DNA of 33,759 nucleotides from Ardenticatenaceae bacterium (GTDB taxonomy: Bacteria; Chloroflexota; Anaerolineae; Promineifilales; Promineifilaceae), in contig JACKCD010000061.1 of NCBI GenBank assembly GCA_020634215.1, positions 1 to 33,759 on the forward strand. The letters run 5' to 3'. The stretch's first letter is position 1. Each line of letters opens with the position of its first letter. Shown here piece by piece: positions 16,191-25,838 of the stretch. The position numbers and the translations under genes are program-made. The notes under the pieces are model-generated. The model saw nothing but the letters and a program-made list of their open reading frames with translations, searched no databases and was not told the origin of the DNA.

Positions 16191-19100
16191 CTCGAAGGTG
16201 AGCAGGGGGCGTCAGCATCTACCCGAATAACGGCCGTTGCTCGATCCCGATACCAGCGCAGTTCTCGCAGATAGAGATTGAACAGTTCGGCTCCATCCAT
16301 CGCCCGGTTAAAGATGGCAAGCTCATCAATTTGCCCTTTGAAATGGCTGTTAAAGCTGCCGCCATCTCGCCGCGCCCCAATCAGCAGCGGCTCGGCCGTG
16401 CTAACATTAATCGCTGACCCAATGCTGACCGTCGAATCAAGCACCCCATCAATATAAAACTTGGCCTGATTGCTGCCGTTGAAAACAACCGCCACATGCT
16501 GCCAAATTTCCGCTTCAATGTCGCCCGTGCCGCTAGACACGGCACTGCTGCCGCGCCGCAAGAACTTTAGCTCGCTCCCTTCAACATAGAAGCTAAACCC
16601 GGTGTTGTTGTTGGCATTCCCCGTCGCCACCATATCTTGCGCCGCTGCTGGCAGGCTGTCGGGCATAATCCAGCCCATGATGGTGAAGCCGTTGCTCAGC
16701 CCCGTCACCCCATTGGCTCCAGCCACTTCGATATAGCCTGTGCCGTCAAAGAGTGCCGTGTTGCCAATCTTGCCATCGGTGCCGGGGGCAGGGTTGACAA
16801 CCGTTTCGGGGTCTGCGCCAACGGTGTAAGTCAGGGCGATGTTGTTGCCGTTGCTGGTGAAGTTGTGGACAAAGGTGCCTGTGCTTGCTAGGTCAATGCT
16901 GAACGAACCGGCGTTGGAGATGCTGAAAGCAAGGCCAGTAAGCACCTTTAGTGTGGTGGCTTCACACAATACCGTTTCAGTATCAAGGGCATAGTTACCG
17001 CCAACCGTTGCCGACGGGACACGCGCCACCACCGAGCCGCCGAGGATGAAGAGCAAGAGACTTGAGTCCAGCGTTAGCCCATTGATCGCCACTGAATCAA
17101 GCGACACATCGTAGCAGGTGCGGGTGCGTGGCTGCCCCACAAGTCCGTTGACTGAGTTGTCGAGATAGACCGAGGCATCTTCTCCTTCGTCAAACTCAAA
17201 GTTAAGCTGTGCCGCCGACTGAGAGTAAAGCGCCTGCGCTGCGCTGGCACTCAGCACGGTTGTGTAGAAGCGGACATCATCGAGATAGCCATTGAGCGGG
17301 TCGGTGGTGTCGGCGTCAGCCCCGATGCTGTTGGGCGCGTAGGCTGTTGTTGTCGGTGTCAGGCTAGTGGCCCCGCTTTGCGCCAGCGAACCGTTGATAT
17401 AGACCCGCGCCTGACGGTTGCTGGGGTTGTAGGTGGCGACGAGGTGCGTCCATTCATTTTCGGGGATGGTGAAGTTGAGAATCAGTTCGTCCCCTTGGTC
17501 ATTGCTGTTTTCAAAGACGACGCGGAAACGATTTACGTCTAGCTCAATGCCGATTTGTGAGCCATAGGGGTTGACGGTGGTGGCAATGGTGCCGCGATCT
17601 GCCTTGACCCAGGCAGCCATCGTCTGAATGGCCGAGCCGTTGCCATTGGGTCGGAGATAATCGTTGACGCCATCAAAGCGAACGGCACGCCCAACCTGAC
17701 CGCGCAAGCCGCTGGTGGGACAGTTGTCGCCGGAGCAACTCCAATCTTCGATAAGGTTGGGGCTGACGTTGAGGAAGGTGGAGGAATTGGGCACCTCTTC
17801 AAACGGTAGGAAGTAGTTGAGATTGGCGGCGTTGCCATCAACGATGGGGTAGCTCAAGACGGATTGCAGTTGCAGCGCGGCTTCGATTTCCTCTTCGATG
17901 AGGTGGAAGCTGTTGCCTACATTGGCGTCAACGGTAGCCGTGCCTTGGACGGTGACGCTGCTGAGGGCGGGCAGGTTGAAGAGGATAAAGTCGTCGTCAA
18001 AGCCGATGGGAGGATAGGGGGCGGACATGAGGGCATCCACGGCGGTGTAGAAGGTGCCGTCCACGGTGGCGGTGGGGTAGATGACGAGTTCGTCAAGCCA
18101 GCCGTTGAAGTAGCTACCGCTGCTATCACGGCCGATTTCGATGTCGAGCAATCCTGCTGCGTGGCCTGTTTCGGTGGCCGTTGTTACATCTGTTCCGTCT
18201 ACGGTGAGGGTTAAACGGCCGTTTTCCAGCGTGACCACCACAAAATGCCACTGGTTGTCTTTGTAGGTGCTGCTGCTGGTTACGTCTACGGTGGGGCTGG
18301 CTAGGGTGGGGAAGTTGTGGGTGAAGCGAACGTGGCCTGACGCATCGAGATCGAGATGGACAGCTTTACGGCCGTTTCCTTGATCCAAGGCTGTCAAGAT
18401 CGTTTGGCTGGTCGCCGCCGACGTTTTGAACCAGGCGGCAATGGTGTAGTCGCCCGTGGCAAAGTCGAGTGGGTCTTGCGTTAGATAATCTTCTGTGCCA
18501 TCAAAACGTGCACCGTCGCCAAATTTGCCGGTAACGACGGTGGGGCAAGCCAGCGCATCGCTGCAGCGAGCCACCACGCCACCGCTTTGGCTGTTGATAT
18601 AGCCAACGTCGGTTGATTCAAAATCAAAGGTGTAGTTGCCAATGCCGATGTCGAACTGGTCAATGACCCCATCGAAGCCACCTGTGCCGGTGACACTGCG
18701 CCCAATACGGCCGTTTCCCATGCGCGACTGTTCCGCGTGGCAATTGACAGCCCCGCCGCCTGCGGCACACCAGCTTGTTGAGCGCACACCCACACCATCA
18801 AAATAAATGTCAATGGCGTATTCTCGAATACCCTGATCGTTGACATCATGGATGAGGACGCGCACCTCTGTCCATTGGTTGAGCGGCAGAGAATCGTTAA
18901 ACGTGGAAACATTGCTTGCCCCAGCACGGGCTACAACGAGTTGACCCGCGTCGTTGATGTAGAGATCAAGGGTGTCGTCGGCGGGGCTGCTGGAGTCGAA
19001 GAGATAGGCGACGTTGCCCGCTGTCGGCCAGGCGTGGGGATAGACGGAGAAGGTCATATCAATGGTGTCGCCATGATAAAATTCGCCAGCAACCTGCAAA

Positions 19101-22100
19101 TAGTCGTCGCTGCCGTCAAATTCAAGGGCGTAGCCGCTGACGTTGGGGGTGGTGACAAGCGTGGGGCAGGTGGCCGTGCTTTGGCAAACGGCGTGGTCAG
19201 ACTGCTTCTGGTGGTCAAGGAAGTAGGTTTTGTCGTATTCGATGGAGACTTCGTTGAATTCCAACAGGAAAAACGGCCGTTTTGGTGATGAACCCGTATA
19301 GTCAAACCAGTAATTGCCCTGATACACCTGCTGACTCAGTTCTTTGCTGTTGGTGTCTGTGGGGGAGCGCAGCCGAACGCCATAATAGACAAATTCGTCA
19401 ATGCTGCCGGGGAAACCGCCATCCCCCGCGTAGTTATTGCCAAGGCGGCTGGGGCTGATGATGGTTTTGGGAGCGGCCGTCCACGTGTTCAGCGCATCTT
19501 GATCCTGATTGTCGGCCGGATTGACATAGAGGCGACCGCCGCCACTGGTGCCAAGATAGCCAAAGAAATGCCACTTGCCCAAATTGCTGCCCGTAAAGGT
19601 GAAGGTGGAGACAACCTGACCACCGCCAGCCGCATCAAGGACAAGATGGCCGCTGCTGTTGACATAAATATCCAACGCCCCGTCAGCCGTGCTTTCCGTA
19701 TCCAAAACGTAGACATTTTTGCTTGGCGTGGCGTCGAGCTTGAGCCAAAAGCCAAGGGTGAATTCCTGAATGTTGTCGCCAAGCGGGGGCATGAGCAAAT
19801 AGTCATTGACGCCGTCAAAGGCGACCCCAGAACCGATGGCTCCGTCTACACCGGCCAGCGGGCAGCTTATATTGCTGAGACAGGTAGCCGAATTGCTTTG
19901 CCCCACCCGATCTATGAAGGTGGACTCTTTTTCCTCCCCCTCAAAACCGAGAACGAGATCGGGAGCGCCGATAACGGGGTCGATATAGCGAGATCGACCG
20001 CTCAAAAGGCCATCGGCTGGCTGTGAGGGGTGGGTGCTGGTGGCGGTCGCTTCGTAGGTCAGCTTGGCACCGGGGGCGACGAGGAGATCGTTGACGGCAA
20101 AACGGCCGTTATACAATCGCCCAATCTCCGTTGCCGACAGCGCCCCTTCAAACAGCATTACTTGATCCAGCTTGCCGTTGAGGGCAAATTCCAGGGGGCT
20201 GCTAAAATAATAGCCCAAATCGAGATTACCACTGCCTTGATACGGCTGCAGCGTTACCCGCGAATCTTGCAAAACGCCATTGGCATACACAGCCAGCGTG
20301 TTGGTTTTGGCATCAAAGGTACAGGCCCAATGCACCCATTGGTTGGGGGCAAAGGTGTTGCTGGACTGTACCGCGTCGACATTGCCCAGATCACAAACAA
20401 TCGTGTTGTCGTTTAAAAAGGCAACGCTGAAATGTTTATACTGCACGCCGCCACTATGCTGGGCGAGCCAGTCAACGTTGCTGCCATCGCGCCAAACCCA
20501 GCCAGCAATGGTGAACGATTTGCCGTCGAGGTCAACATTGGGAACGCGAATACGGTCGTTGACCCCGTCAAAGTCAACGGCTTGACCGTTATGACCCGCT
20601 ACGCCAGCGATTGGACAACGGCCGTTTCCGGCATCACACGTCCCAACCTCCCCGCTATCGGCTGCATCAGCAAACCAACTGTTGCCCGCAGGCTCATCAA
20701 ATTCAAACAACATCCGCGCCGCATTTGCCTCATTCACCACCATTTTGTCAAAGGTAATGAGGTTGTTGATAATGGACGGATCCGTTGGTGTCCACGGGTT
20801 AAAGCCAAAAACAAACTCCTCCAGGTCGTTGAGCGTATCGCCATCGGCATCAGCCACGTTCGGGTCAGACCAGATGCGGGTAGTGTCGTTGTTGTCGTTG
20901 TAGACCACCAGCCAGCCGAGAATCGTCTCTGTGTAGTCGTCCAGCCCGTCACCATCGCTGTCGGCACTCAGGATGTTGGTGTTGTATTCCAGTTCCAACG
21001 GGTCGCTGAGTCCGTCGTTGTCGCTGTCGGCTGACTGTGGATTCGAGCCAATATCTAGCTCAAAGGCATCCCACAAACCGTCGCCATCGCTGTCGGTTTT
21101 GCTATCGTTGGGGTCAGCCCCGCCCGCCCCTTTGCTCAACAGGCCGTCGTTGTCGCTGTCCATTTGCGTGGGGAAGCTCATTGTGCCGCCCAACGCCCAA
21201 GTCAGATCCATAAAGGTATCAATCGTTGCTGGCAACACGTCATAAACCTGATATTCTCCCAGATGGAAATGGTTGGTTGTTTTAATGTCGTACCACGTGC
21301 AGTCCACGTCAATGTAGTAACTGCCAAAGGTCGTATAAATTGGGATTTGCCAGCACCCTTCATAGGGAATGACAAGCCCCTCGTTGAGGTAGACCCGCCC
21401 CGTCATGTCGCGGTTAATGCCGGGACCGGGGAAGGCAATGGCATCGGCGTTGACCACAGATTGCGTTGTCTCAATGTATTTACCACTGGTAGACCATTCG
21501 CCGCGCATATCGTTTTGCCCCAAGCCGCTGGCGTTGTCGGTCTCGGCATCATCCAGCAGATAGCGCACGGTGGCTCGTTTGGCATCGTCGGTGCGGCTAC
21601 CGCCGTCAAATTTGGTGGTGACGTCCATGCTAATGAAGATGGCATTCCCCTGGGCAAAACCATCCTCAACCGTTTCCAGTTCGACCCCCGTAAACTCAAA
21701 ATTGAGCCGCTCGGGGTCATCGAGGTTATGCAGGACATACTCTACGTCATAGATTTCGTTGGCAAGCCAATTGGTAATCCATTCAATGACCCCTGTTTTG
21801 CCCGCCAGTGCCAAAATCGCGTCCACGATAAAGAGCAAGAGGAGAATGATGCTGGCGACAAGGCCAAAGACAATTTCGAGGATAAAGAGAACGATAATGA
21901 TGATCGTTTGGGCAATGGCTTGGGCGAGGGCGATGTTGAACTCAATGGTGCCAGGTTTGATGTCACCTGCGGCCCAGGAGTAGAGGAAAAAGCCCCAGGC
22001 CACGACGATGGCGATGACCAACCCGATGGTGCCAATGGCGCGTGATGATTTGGCGAGGCCAGCGACAAGCGACATCGCCAGTTTGGGAGCCACCGCCGCT

Positions 22101-25100
22101 AATTGTGCCAGCTTGACTAGGGAATGGATGATGCTCACCAGCCAGGACGACAGCACAATGATGGTGCTGACGTTGAGAATGATGGTAGCGGCCTGCGTGA
22201 TGGCCTCGTCACCGCTAAAGTAACCAATGGCAAAGAGAACCATGCCCAGCGCCATAAACGTCACAGCAAAGACGGTGAGGCCATTGGTGAAGTTGGCAAT
22301 GCGGCTGCTTTTCATCCCGCGTGAAAATTGGAGAGTGTAGAAGCTGTAGTTGTGGGAGAAGGCGTATTTGAGCTGCTTGAAGAAGTTGGTTGAGGTGAGA
22401 TAGGTGGTGATGGCGGCGTTGAGAACGGCCGTTAATATCGAAAACGTGACAAAAGCCGCCCCCGTAAAGGTCGTTGGCGGCCAGCTTGGATCAAAATTGT
22501 TTTCGGGAACCTGCGGCGACTCCACCCAGACGAGTTCCGCGTCCTGCTCCACCACCGACACCTGCCCGTTGTACAGCGCGGCGTAGTAAATTTGCGCCAT
22601 CAGGCGGCGACCCCCCGCCTCGTCAATGTCGTCTTGGCTGTTGGAAACGGCCGTAAAATAATCGTCAAGCCGCAACTGTCCATCTAGAAATTCCAGATAG
22701 CTGTCGAGTGTGTACGTTTTCCAATCCGTTTGCACCGAACTGTCAGCATCATAATAAGAAGCCCAGCTCATCGCCGCCATGACCGTTTCCACCGAGTTGG
22801 CAAAATCGAGGGAGAGGCTGCTGTTGCTGATGGTGCTGTCGTCCAGGTTGCGCGAGCGGCGCGTTTTCTCCTGCAAAAAGAGCAGCGTGGGGTCAGTGGC
22901 AACTCCCGCAAAATGGGCATCGAGCAGCGACTTAGTCTCGGTCATCATAATCTGGGTCATAAACCCTTCATGGTCATAGCTAAAAGTGCTGCCCTCGATA
23001 TAGCTGGTGTTGGTTGACCAGCTATCAAGCTGGCTGAGTACGTTGTCAACGCGCACGTCGCGCACGCCGTCTTGCCCAGCGGCGGCGCAGCTATCCTGGT
23101 TGATTACGGCGCAGTCGCGGCCGCGCATGAAGGTATTGCTGAGGAACCAGCTTGCCGCCCAAAGCTGCTGGTCAAGGTCAAGGTTGTCGTCTTGGGCGGG
23201 GTCTTCATACAAAATGCCCACGTCCAGGCCGCGATCTTCCACCACTTCCAGGCCGGCCAAATGCCAGTCATCGTCGTAAATGTGGATGACGCTCATTTGC
23301 TCAACCCGCTCGTTGGCTTCGCATTCGGGGTTGTCTTGGGGGCAGGCATCGGTGAGCATTTGCACCATCCAGATAAGGCGCAGCGTTTGGGCACTCCCCC
23401 AGTTGACAAGATCATTGCTGCCCTGGGTCGGCCAATAAAGCATTTTGCCAGCGAAGGCAACATTGCTGCCGCCATCGCCGCTGCTTTGCGGGGTCAGCGG
23501 CACGTAGGTGACGAGATCGCCGGAGTTGGCATCCACGTCTTGCACGGTGATGCTGTAGGGGTCTAGTTTGGTGGTGTCGAGCCAGTCGGAAACGGCCGTT
23601 CCCTGCACGCGGCTGCTCGGCTGCCCACTTTTCACCGGCAAATTGGCATAATGGCCGCTTTGCCAGGGCATCGTAATTTCCAGCATCGGGATGACGCGCA
23701 CATCGCCAAAGGTTGCATTATCGGCCGTGCTGCGGCTGTCGGTGTCGCTGGTGTCGGCCCAATTGGTGTCCAGCACGCGCTGCACCTGCCCTTTGTCATC
23801 GTTGCTCGGCCAATCAATGACCTGCCCAAAATAGGTGATGTTGTTGGGGTTGGTGGGGCGCATTTGCACGTTGAGAAAGACGGGTTCACCCACTTTGAGG
23901 TTGCTGAGGGTGAGGCTAAACGGATTGTCGCGGTTAAAGGTGTCGCTGGCAACGGTAAAGGGGGAGTAATCCACGTCATCGGCAACGCCGTCGCCGTCGT
24001 TGTCGTCGTCAAAAATATCGGGGTCGCCATCGCCGTCGCTGTCGGGGCAGGCGGAGCCGGGGTTGTAGCTGGCACTCAGCAATGACCAGGCGGGACATTC
24101 GGCTCCGTCGGGCAGTCCATCTTTGTTGCTGTCCAGCGCGTAGGGGTCGAGATACCAATCCACGCCGCTGCTGTCGGTGTAGCCTTCAACCTCAACCTTG
24201 TCCTCAATCCCATCGCCGTCGGTGTCGGCCAAAATCGGCACGGTGCCAAGCTGGTTGACTTCCTGGCCGTCGGTGAGGCCGTCGCCATCGCTGTCGGTAG
24301 AATCGGCCACGCCGGTGCAGCGAACATCAGCCAGCCCCGTTTGCGGGCAGCTTTTCCAGACCAGTTCGTCGGCATCGCTAAGGCCGTCGCCGTCGGTGTC
24401 GGTGGTGGTGAGGTCGGCATCGGTGGGGGATTGGAGATTGGAGATCGGAGATTGGAGATTAGAGACTGGAGATTGGGTTGAGTTGGCTGCCGGTTGGGTC
24501 AACTGATGCGTATTGGGCTGGGCAGCAGGGGGGGTGTTGGGTAGCCAAGTGGAGGTGTTGGCGGCTTCCTGAGCCTTGTTCTGTTCCTCCGCTTTTTGAG
24601 CATCGGCTTCGCTGGCGACCTGCCGCTCGTGCTGGCGTTCGCTGAAAGCATGAACTTCCTGGGCACGCAGCAGGGGTGTGGCAAGCATGGAGGTGATCAG
24701 AAAGCTGACCAGGAGGATGTGAAACAGCTTAGTGCGGTAATTGAGGAAGGCAATAAAAAGGATGAGCAGGGCGATGAGGGTGATGTTGATGGTTTGGGCA
24801 GTGGTGATCCAATCCTGGCTAGTAGCGGGGAGCTGCTTGCCAACCCAGACGGCGGGGTTTTGCAGCAGGGTTGTTTGCTGGGTGGCAATACGGTCGGTGT
24901 CGAAGTTGGCGAAGGTGCTTTGAATAACGGCCGTTATTCGATCCCCATTGGGCAAATCCGGCAGCGCCACATCCATCTGCAGCTCGCGAGGCAGCCCCGT
25001 CGCATCCAGCCAGATTTCCCCCTGCCCCGTCATTGTGCGGTACGCCTTTGGCGTTTCCAGGGAGATACCTACAGGCAGTTCTCCCTGTTTCTGCATCGTT

Positions 25101-25687
25101 GCTTCCATCTGCTGCCGCAAATAGTCGGCAAAAGGTGCCCCGTCAAAATCAAAGGTGTAGCGAGTGAGGGTAATGGTCGGCGCGTTGTCAAAGCTGCGCG
25201 TCATCGTCTCCCCCTGCGCCACGTTGGTAGCACCCGCCAAAAAGCCCAGTGGGTCGCCGCCGGGGGCAAACACATCGGAGAAATTATCTACTTCCTGCCA
25301 TTCCCCCGCGCCAACGCGACCATAGGCAGTTGTGCCTTCGACGCGCATCGCCAGTGCGTTGCCCGATTCAGGGCCACCGGAACGCCAGAGGGTCATTTCC
25401 AGCGTCTCGGCCGGCTCGTTGACCTGCCCTTCGATAAAGAGCTGATCGGCAACAGGCTCTTTGCCGGCGTTTTTCAGGCTGGGGGCAAAGTGGCGCGTTT
25501 GCTCATAGCTGGCGCGAAAATCGTAAACGCCGCTGTCTTTGGTGGCCTGCCATGCTTGCTGGATGGTTTGGGCAGCACTCTCTGGCAAGTCTGTTTCAGC
25601 AGCGACAACGAATCGTTGCCCAACAAGGGCAATAAGAAAGGTTACAATGAGTGTAAAAACTGAAAGGTGAAGGTGTTTTGGAATCAT
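16100..25687 (-). CDS. Giant TSP3/LamG surface protein, N-terminal and central part
   Basis: This frame gives 3,195 residues; joined to the downstream frame it would be about 3,996. Order: N-terminal hydrophobic signal/anchor (8-29); lipoprotein LppX/LprG-like beta domain (about 35-280); membrane hairpin (293-345); linker with QSPISNL heptads (404-419); thrombospondin type-3 calcium repeats DxDGDGxxD (423-575); a large unassigned region; about six transmembrane helices (1075-1300); second TSP3 cluster (1510-1590); then six LamG-like domains starting near 1660, 1906, 2138, 2350, 2625 and 2825. Each has xFDGxxDYL or a close variant, and most are preceded by Cys-x(2-6)-Cys-Pro. The design suggests a membrane-rooted adhesin or sensor. 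The last residues after VDADAP are out of frame and spurious. AAGGGA precedes the ATG. The 151-bp upstream gap carries a promoter. Confidence 0.85.
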   Translation of the reverse strand: MIPKHLHLSVFTLIVTFLIALVGQRFVVAAETDLPESAAQTIQQAWQATKDSGVYDFRASYEQTRHFAPSLKNAGKEPVADQLFIEGQVNEPAETLEMTLWRSGGPESGNALAMRVEGTTAYGRVGAGEWQEVDNFSDVFAPGGDPLGFLAGATNVAQGETMTRSFDNAPTITLTRYTFDFDGAPFADYLRQQMEATMQKQGELPVGISLETPKAYRTMTGQGEIWLDATGLPRELQMDVALPDLPNGDRITAVIQSTFANFDTDRIATQQTTLLQNPAVWVGKQLPATSQDWITTAQTINITLIALLILFIAFLNYRTKLFHILLVSFLITSMLATPLLRAQEVHAFSERQHERQVASEADAQKAEEQNKAQEAANTSTWLPNTPPAAQPNTHQLTQPAANSTQSPVSNLQSPISNLQSPTDADLTTTDTDGDGLSDADELVWKSCPQTGLADVRCTGVADSTDSDGDGLTDGQEVNQLGTVPILADTDGDGIEDKVEVEGYTDSSGVDWYLDPYALDSNKDGLPDGAECPAWSLLSASYNPGSACPDSDGDGDPDIFDDDNDGDGVADDVDYSPFTVASDTFNRDNPFSLTLSNLKVGEPVFLNVQMRPTNPNNITYFGQVIDWPSNDDKGQVQRVLDTNWADTSDTDSRSTADNATFGDVRVIPMLEITMPWQSGHYANLPVKSGQPSSRVQGTAVSDWLDTTKLDPYSITVQDVDANSGDLVTYVPLTPQSSGDGGSNVAFAGKMLYWPTQGSNDLVNWGSAQTLRLIWMVQMLTDACPQDNPECEANERVEQMSVIHIYDDDWHLAGLEVVEDRGLDVGILYEDPAQDDNLDLDQQLWAASWFLSNTFMRGRDCAVINQDSCAAAGQDGVRDVRVDNVLSQLDSWSTNTSYIEGSTFSYDHEGFMTQIMMTETKSLLDAHFAGVATDPTLLFLQEKTRRSRNLDDSTISNSSLSLDFANSVETVMAAMSWASYYDADSSVQTDWKTYTLDSYLEFLDGQLRLDDYFTAVSNSQDDIDEAGGRRLMAQIYYAALYNGQVSVVEQDAELVWVESPQVPENNFDPSWPPTTFTGAAFVTFSILTAVLNAAITTYLTSTNFFKQLKYAFSHNYSFYTLQFSRGMKSSRIANFTNGLTVFAVTFMALGMVLFAIGYFSGDEAITQAATIILNVSTIIVLSSWLVSIIHSLVKLAQLAAVAPKLAMSLVAGLAKSSRAIGTIGLVIAIVVAWGFFLYSWAAGDIKPGTIEFNIALAQAIAQTIIIIVLFILEIVFGLVASIILLLLFIVDAILALAGKTGVIEWITNWLANEIYDVEYVLHNLDDPERLNFEFTGVELETVEDGFAQGNAIFISMDVTTKFDGGSRTDDAKRATVRYLLDDAETDNASGLGQNDMRGEWSTSGKYIETTQSVVNADAIAFPGPGINRDMTGRVYLNEGLVIPYEGCWQIPIYTTFGSYYIDVDCTWYDIKTTNHFHLGEYQVYDVLPATIDTFMDLTWALGGTMSFPTQMDSDNDGLLSKGAGGADPNDSKTDSDGDGLWDAFELDIGSNPQSADSDNDGLSDPLELEYNTNILSADSDGDGLDDYTETILGWLVVYNDNNDTTRIWSDPNVADADGDTLNDLEEFVFGFNPWTPTDPSIINNLITFDKMVVNEANAARMLFEFDEPAGNSWFADAADSGEVGTCDAGNGRCPIAGVAGHNGQAVDFDGVNDRIRVPNVDLDGKSFTIAGWVWRDGSNVDWLAQHSGGVQYKHFSVAFLNDNTIVCDLGNVDAVQSSNTFAPNQWVHWACTFDAKTNTLAVYANGVLQDSRVTLQPYQGSGNLDLGYYFSSPLEFALNGKLDQVMLFEGALSATEIGRLYNGRFAVNDLLVAPGAKLTYEATATSTHPSQPADGLLSGRSRYIDPVIGAPDLVLGFEGEEKESTFIDRVGQSNSATCLSNISCPLAGVDGAIGSGVAFDGVNDYLLMPPLGDNIQEFTLGFWLKLDATPSKNVYVLDTESTADGALDIYVNSSGHLVLDAAGGGQVVSTFTFTGSNLGKWHFFGYLGTSGGGRLYVNPADNQDQDALNTWTAAPKTIISPSRLGNNYAGDGGFPGSIDEFVYYGVRLRSPTDTNSKELSQQVYQGNYWFDYTGSSPKRPFFLLEFNEVSIEYDKTYFLDHQKQSDHAVCQSTATCPTLVTTPNVSGYALEFDGSDDYLQVAGEFYHGDTIDMTFSVYPHAWPTAGNVAYLFDSSSPADDTLDLYINDAGQLVVARAGASNVSTFNDSLPLNQWTEVRVLIHDVNDQGIREYAIDIYFDGVGVRSTSWCAAGGGAVNCHAEQSRMGNGRIGRSVTGTGGFDGVIDQFDIGIGNYTFDFESTDVGYINSQSGGVVARCSDALACPTVVTGKFGDGARFDGTEDYLTQDPLDFATGDYTIAAWFKTSAATSQTILTALDQGNGRKAVHLDLDASGHVRFTHNFPTLASPTVDVTSSSTYKDNQWHFVVVTLENGRLTLTVDGTDVTTATETGHAAGLLDIEIGRDSSGSYFNGWLDELVIYPTATVDGTFYTAVDALMSAPYPPIGFDDDFILFNLPALSSVTVQGTATVDANVGNSFHLIEEEIEAALQLQSVLSYPIVDGNAANLNYFLPFEEVPNSSTFLNVSPNLIEDWSCSGDNCPTSGLRGQVGRAVRFDGVNDYLRPNGNGSAIQTMAAWVKADRGTIATTVNPYGSQIGIELDVNRFRVVFENSNDQGDELILNFTIPENEWTHLVATYNPSNRQARVYINGSLAQSGATSLTPTTTAYAPNSIGADADTTDPLNGYLDDVRFYTTVLSASAAQALYSQSAAQLNFEFDEGEDASVYLDNSVNGLVGQPRTRTCYDVSLDSVAINGLTLDSSLLLFILGGSVVARVPSATVGGNYALDTETVLCEATTLKVLTGLAFSISNAGSFSIDLASTGTFVHNFTSNGNNIALTYTVGADPETVVNPAPGTDGKIGNTALFDGTGYIEVAGANGVTGLSNGFTIMGWIMPDSLPAAAQDMVATGNANNNTGFSFYVEGSELKFLRRGSSAVSSGTGDIEAEIWQHVAVVFNGSNQAKFYIDGVLDSTVSIGSAINVSTAEPLLIGARRDGGSFNSHFKGQIDELAIFNRAMDGAELFNLYLRELRWYRDRATAVIRVDADAPCSPSRWATTTTTPKLTSCCRPPMSPRALPTLNGA
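24430..24478. repeat. Heptamer tandem array inside the giant gene (ATTGGAG family)
   Basis: Seven successive 7-mers (ATTGGAG, ATTGGAG, ATCGGAG, ATTGGAG, ATTAGAG, ACTGGAG, ATTGGGT) are read on the minus strand as repeated QSPISNL/QSPVSNL. Because 7 is not a multiple of 3, one protein repeat spans three DNA units. The same DNA unit forms the intergenic inverted repeat at 262-320, so a non-coding repeat has become a linker just before the first TSP3 cluster. Confidence 0.85.
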
Positions 25688-25728
25688 GGCTTGTCCCTTT
25701 TGCTAGTTATAGCTAGCTTGGTTAGCCC

Positions 25729-25760
25729 ATTATACCAGGGCAACGTTACGTCAACGTTAC
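25729..25760 (-). promoter_or_regulatory. Extended -10 promoter of the giant gene with a direct repeat upstream
   Basis: On the minus strand, TGGTATAAT (complement of 25729-25737) is a perfect extended -10, about 40 bp before the ATG at 25687. Just upstream, CAACGTTACG occurs twice at 10-11-bp spacing (about 25741-25760) and could be an operator or a weak -35 region; TTGACG there is only 14 bp from the -10. Confidence 0.55.
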
Positions 25761-25838
25761 GCGGGAGATAAACTGGCTATGGGGGGAGTGTGAGCAAGCC
25801 ACACGCTTCAGGTGCTGATCAACTGCTTTGCCAGAACC

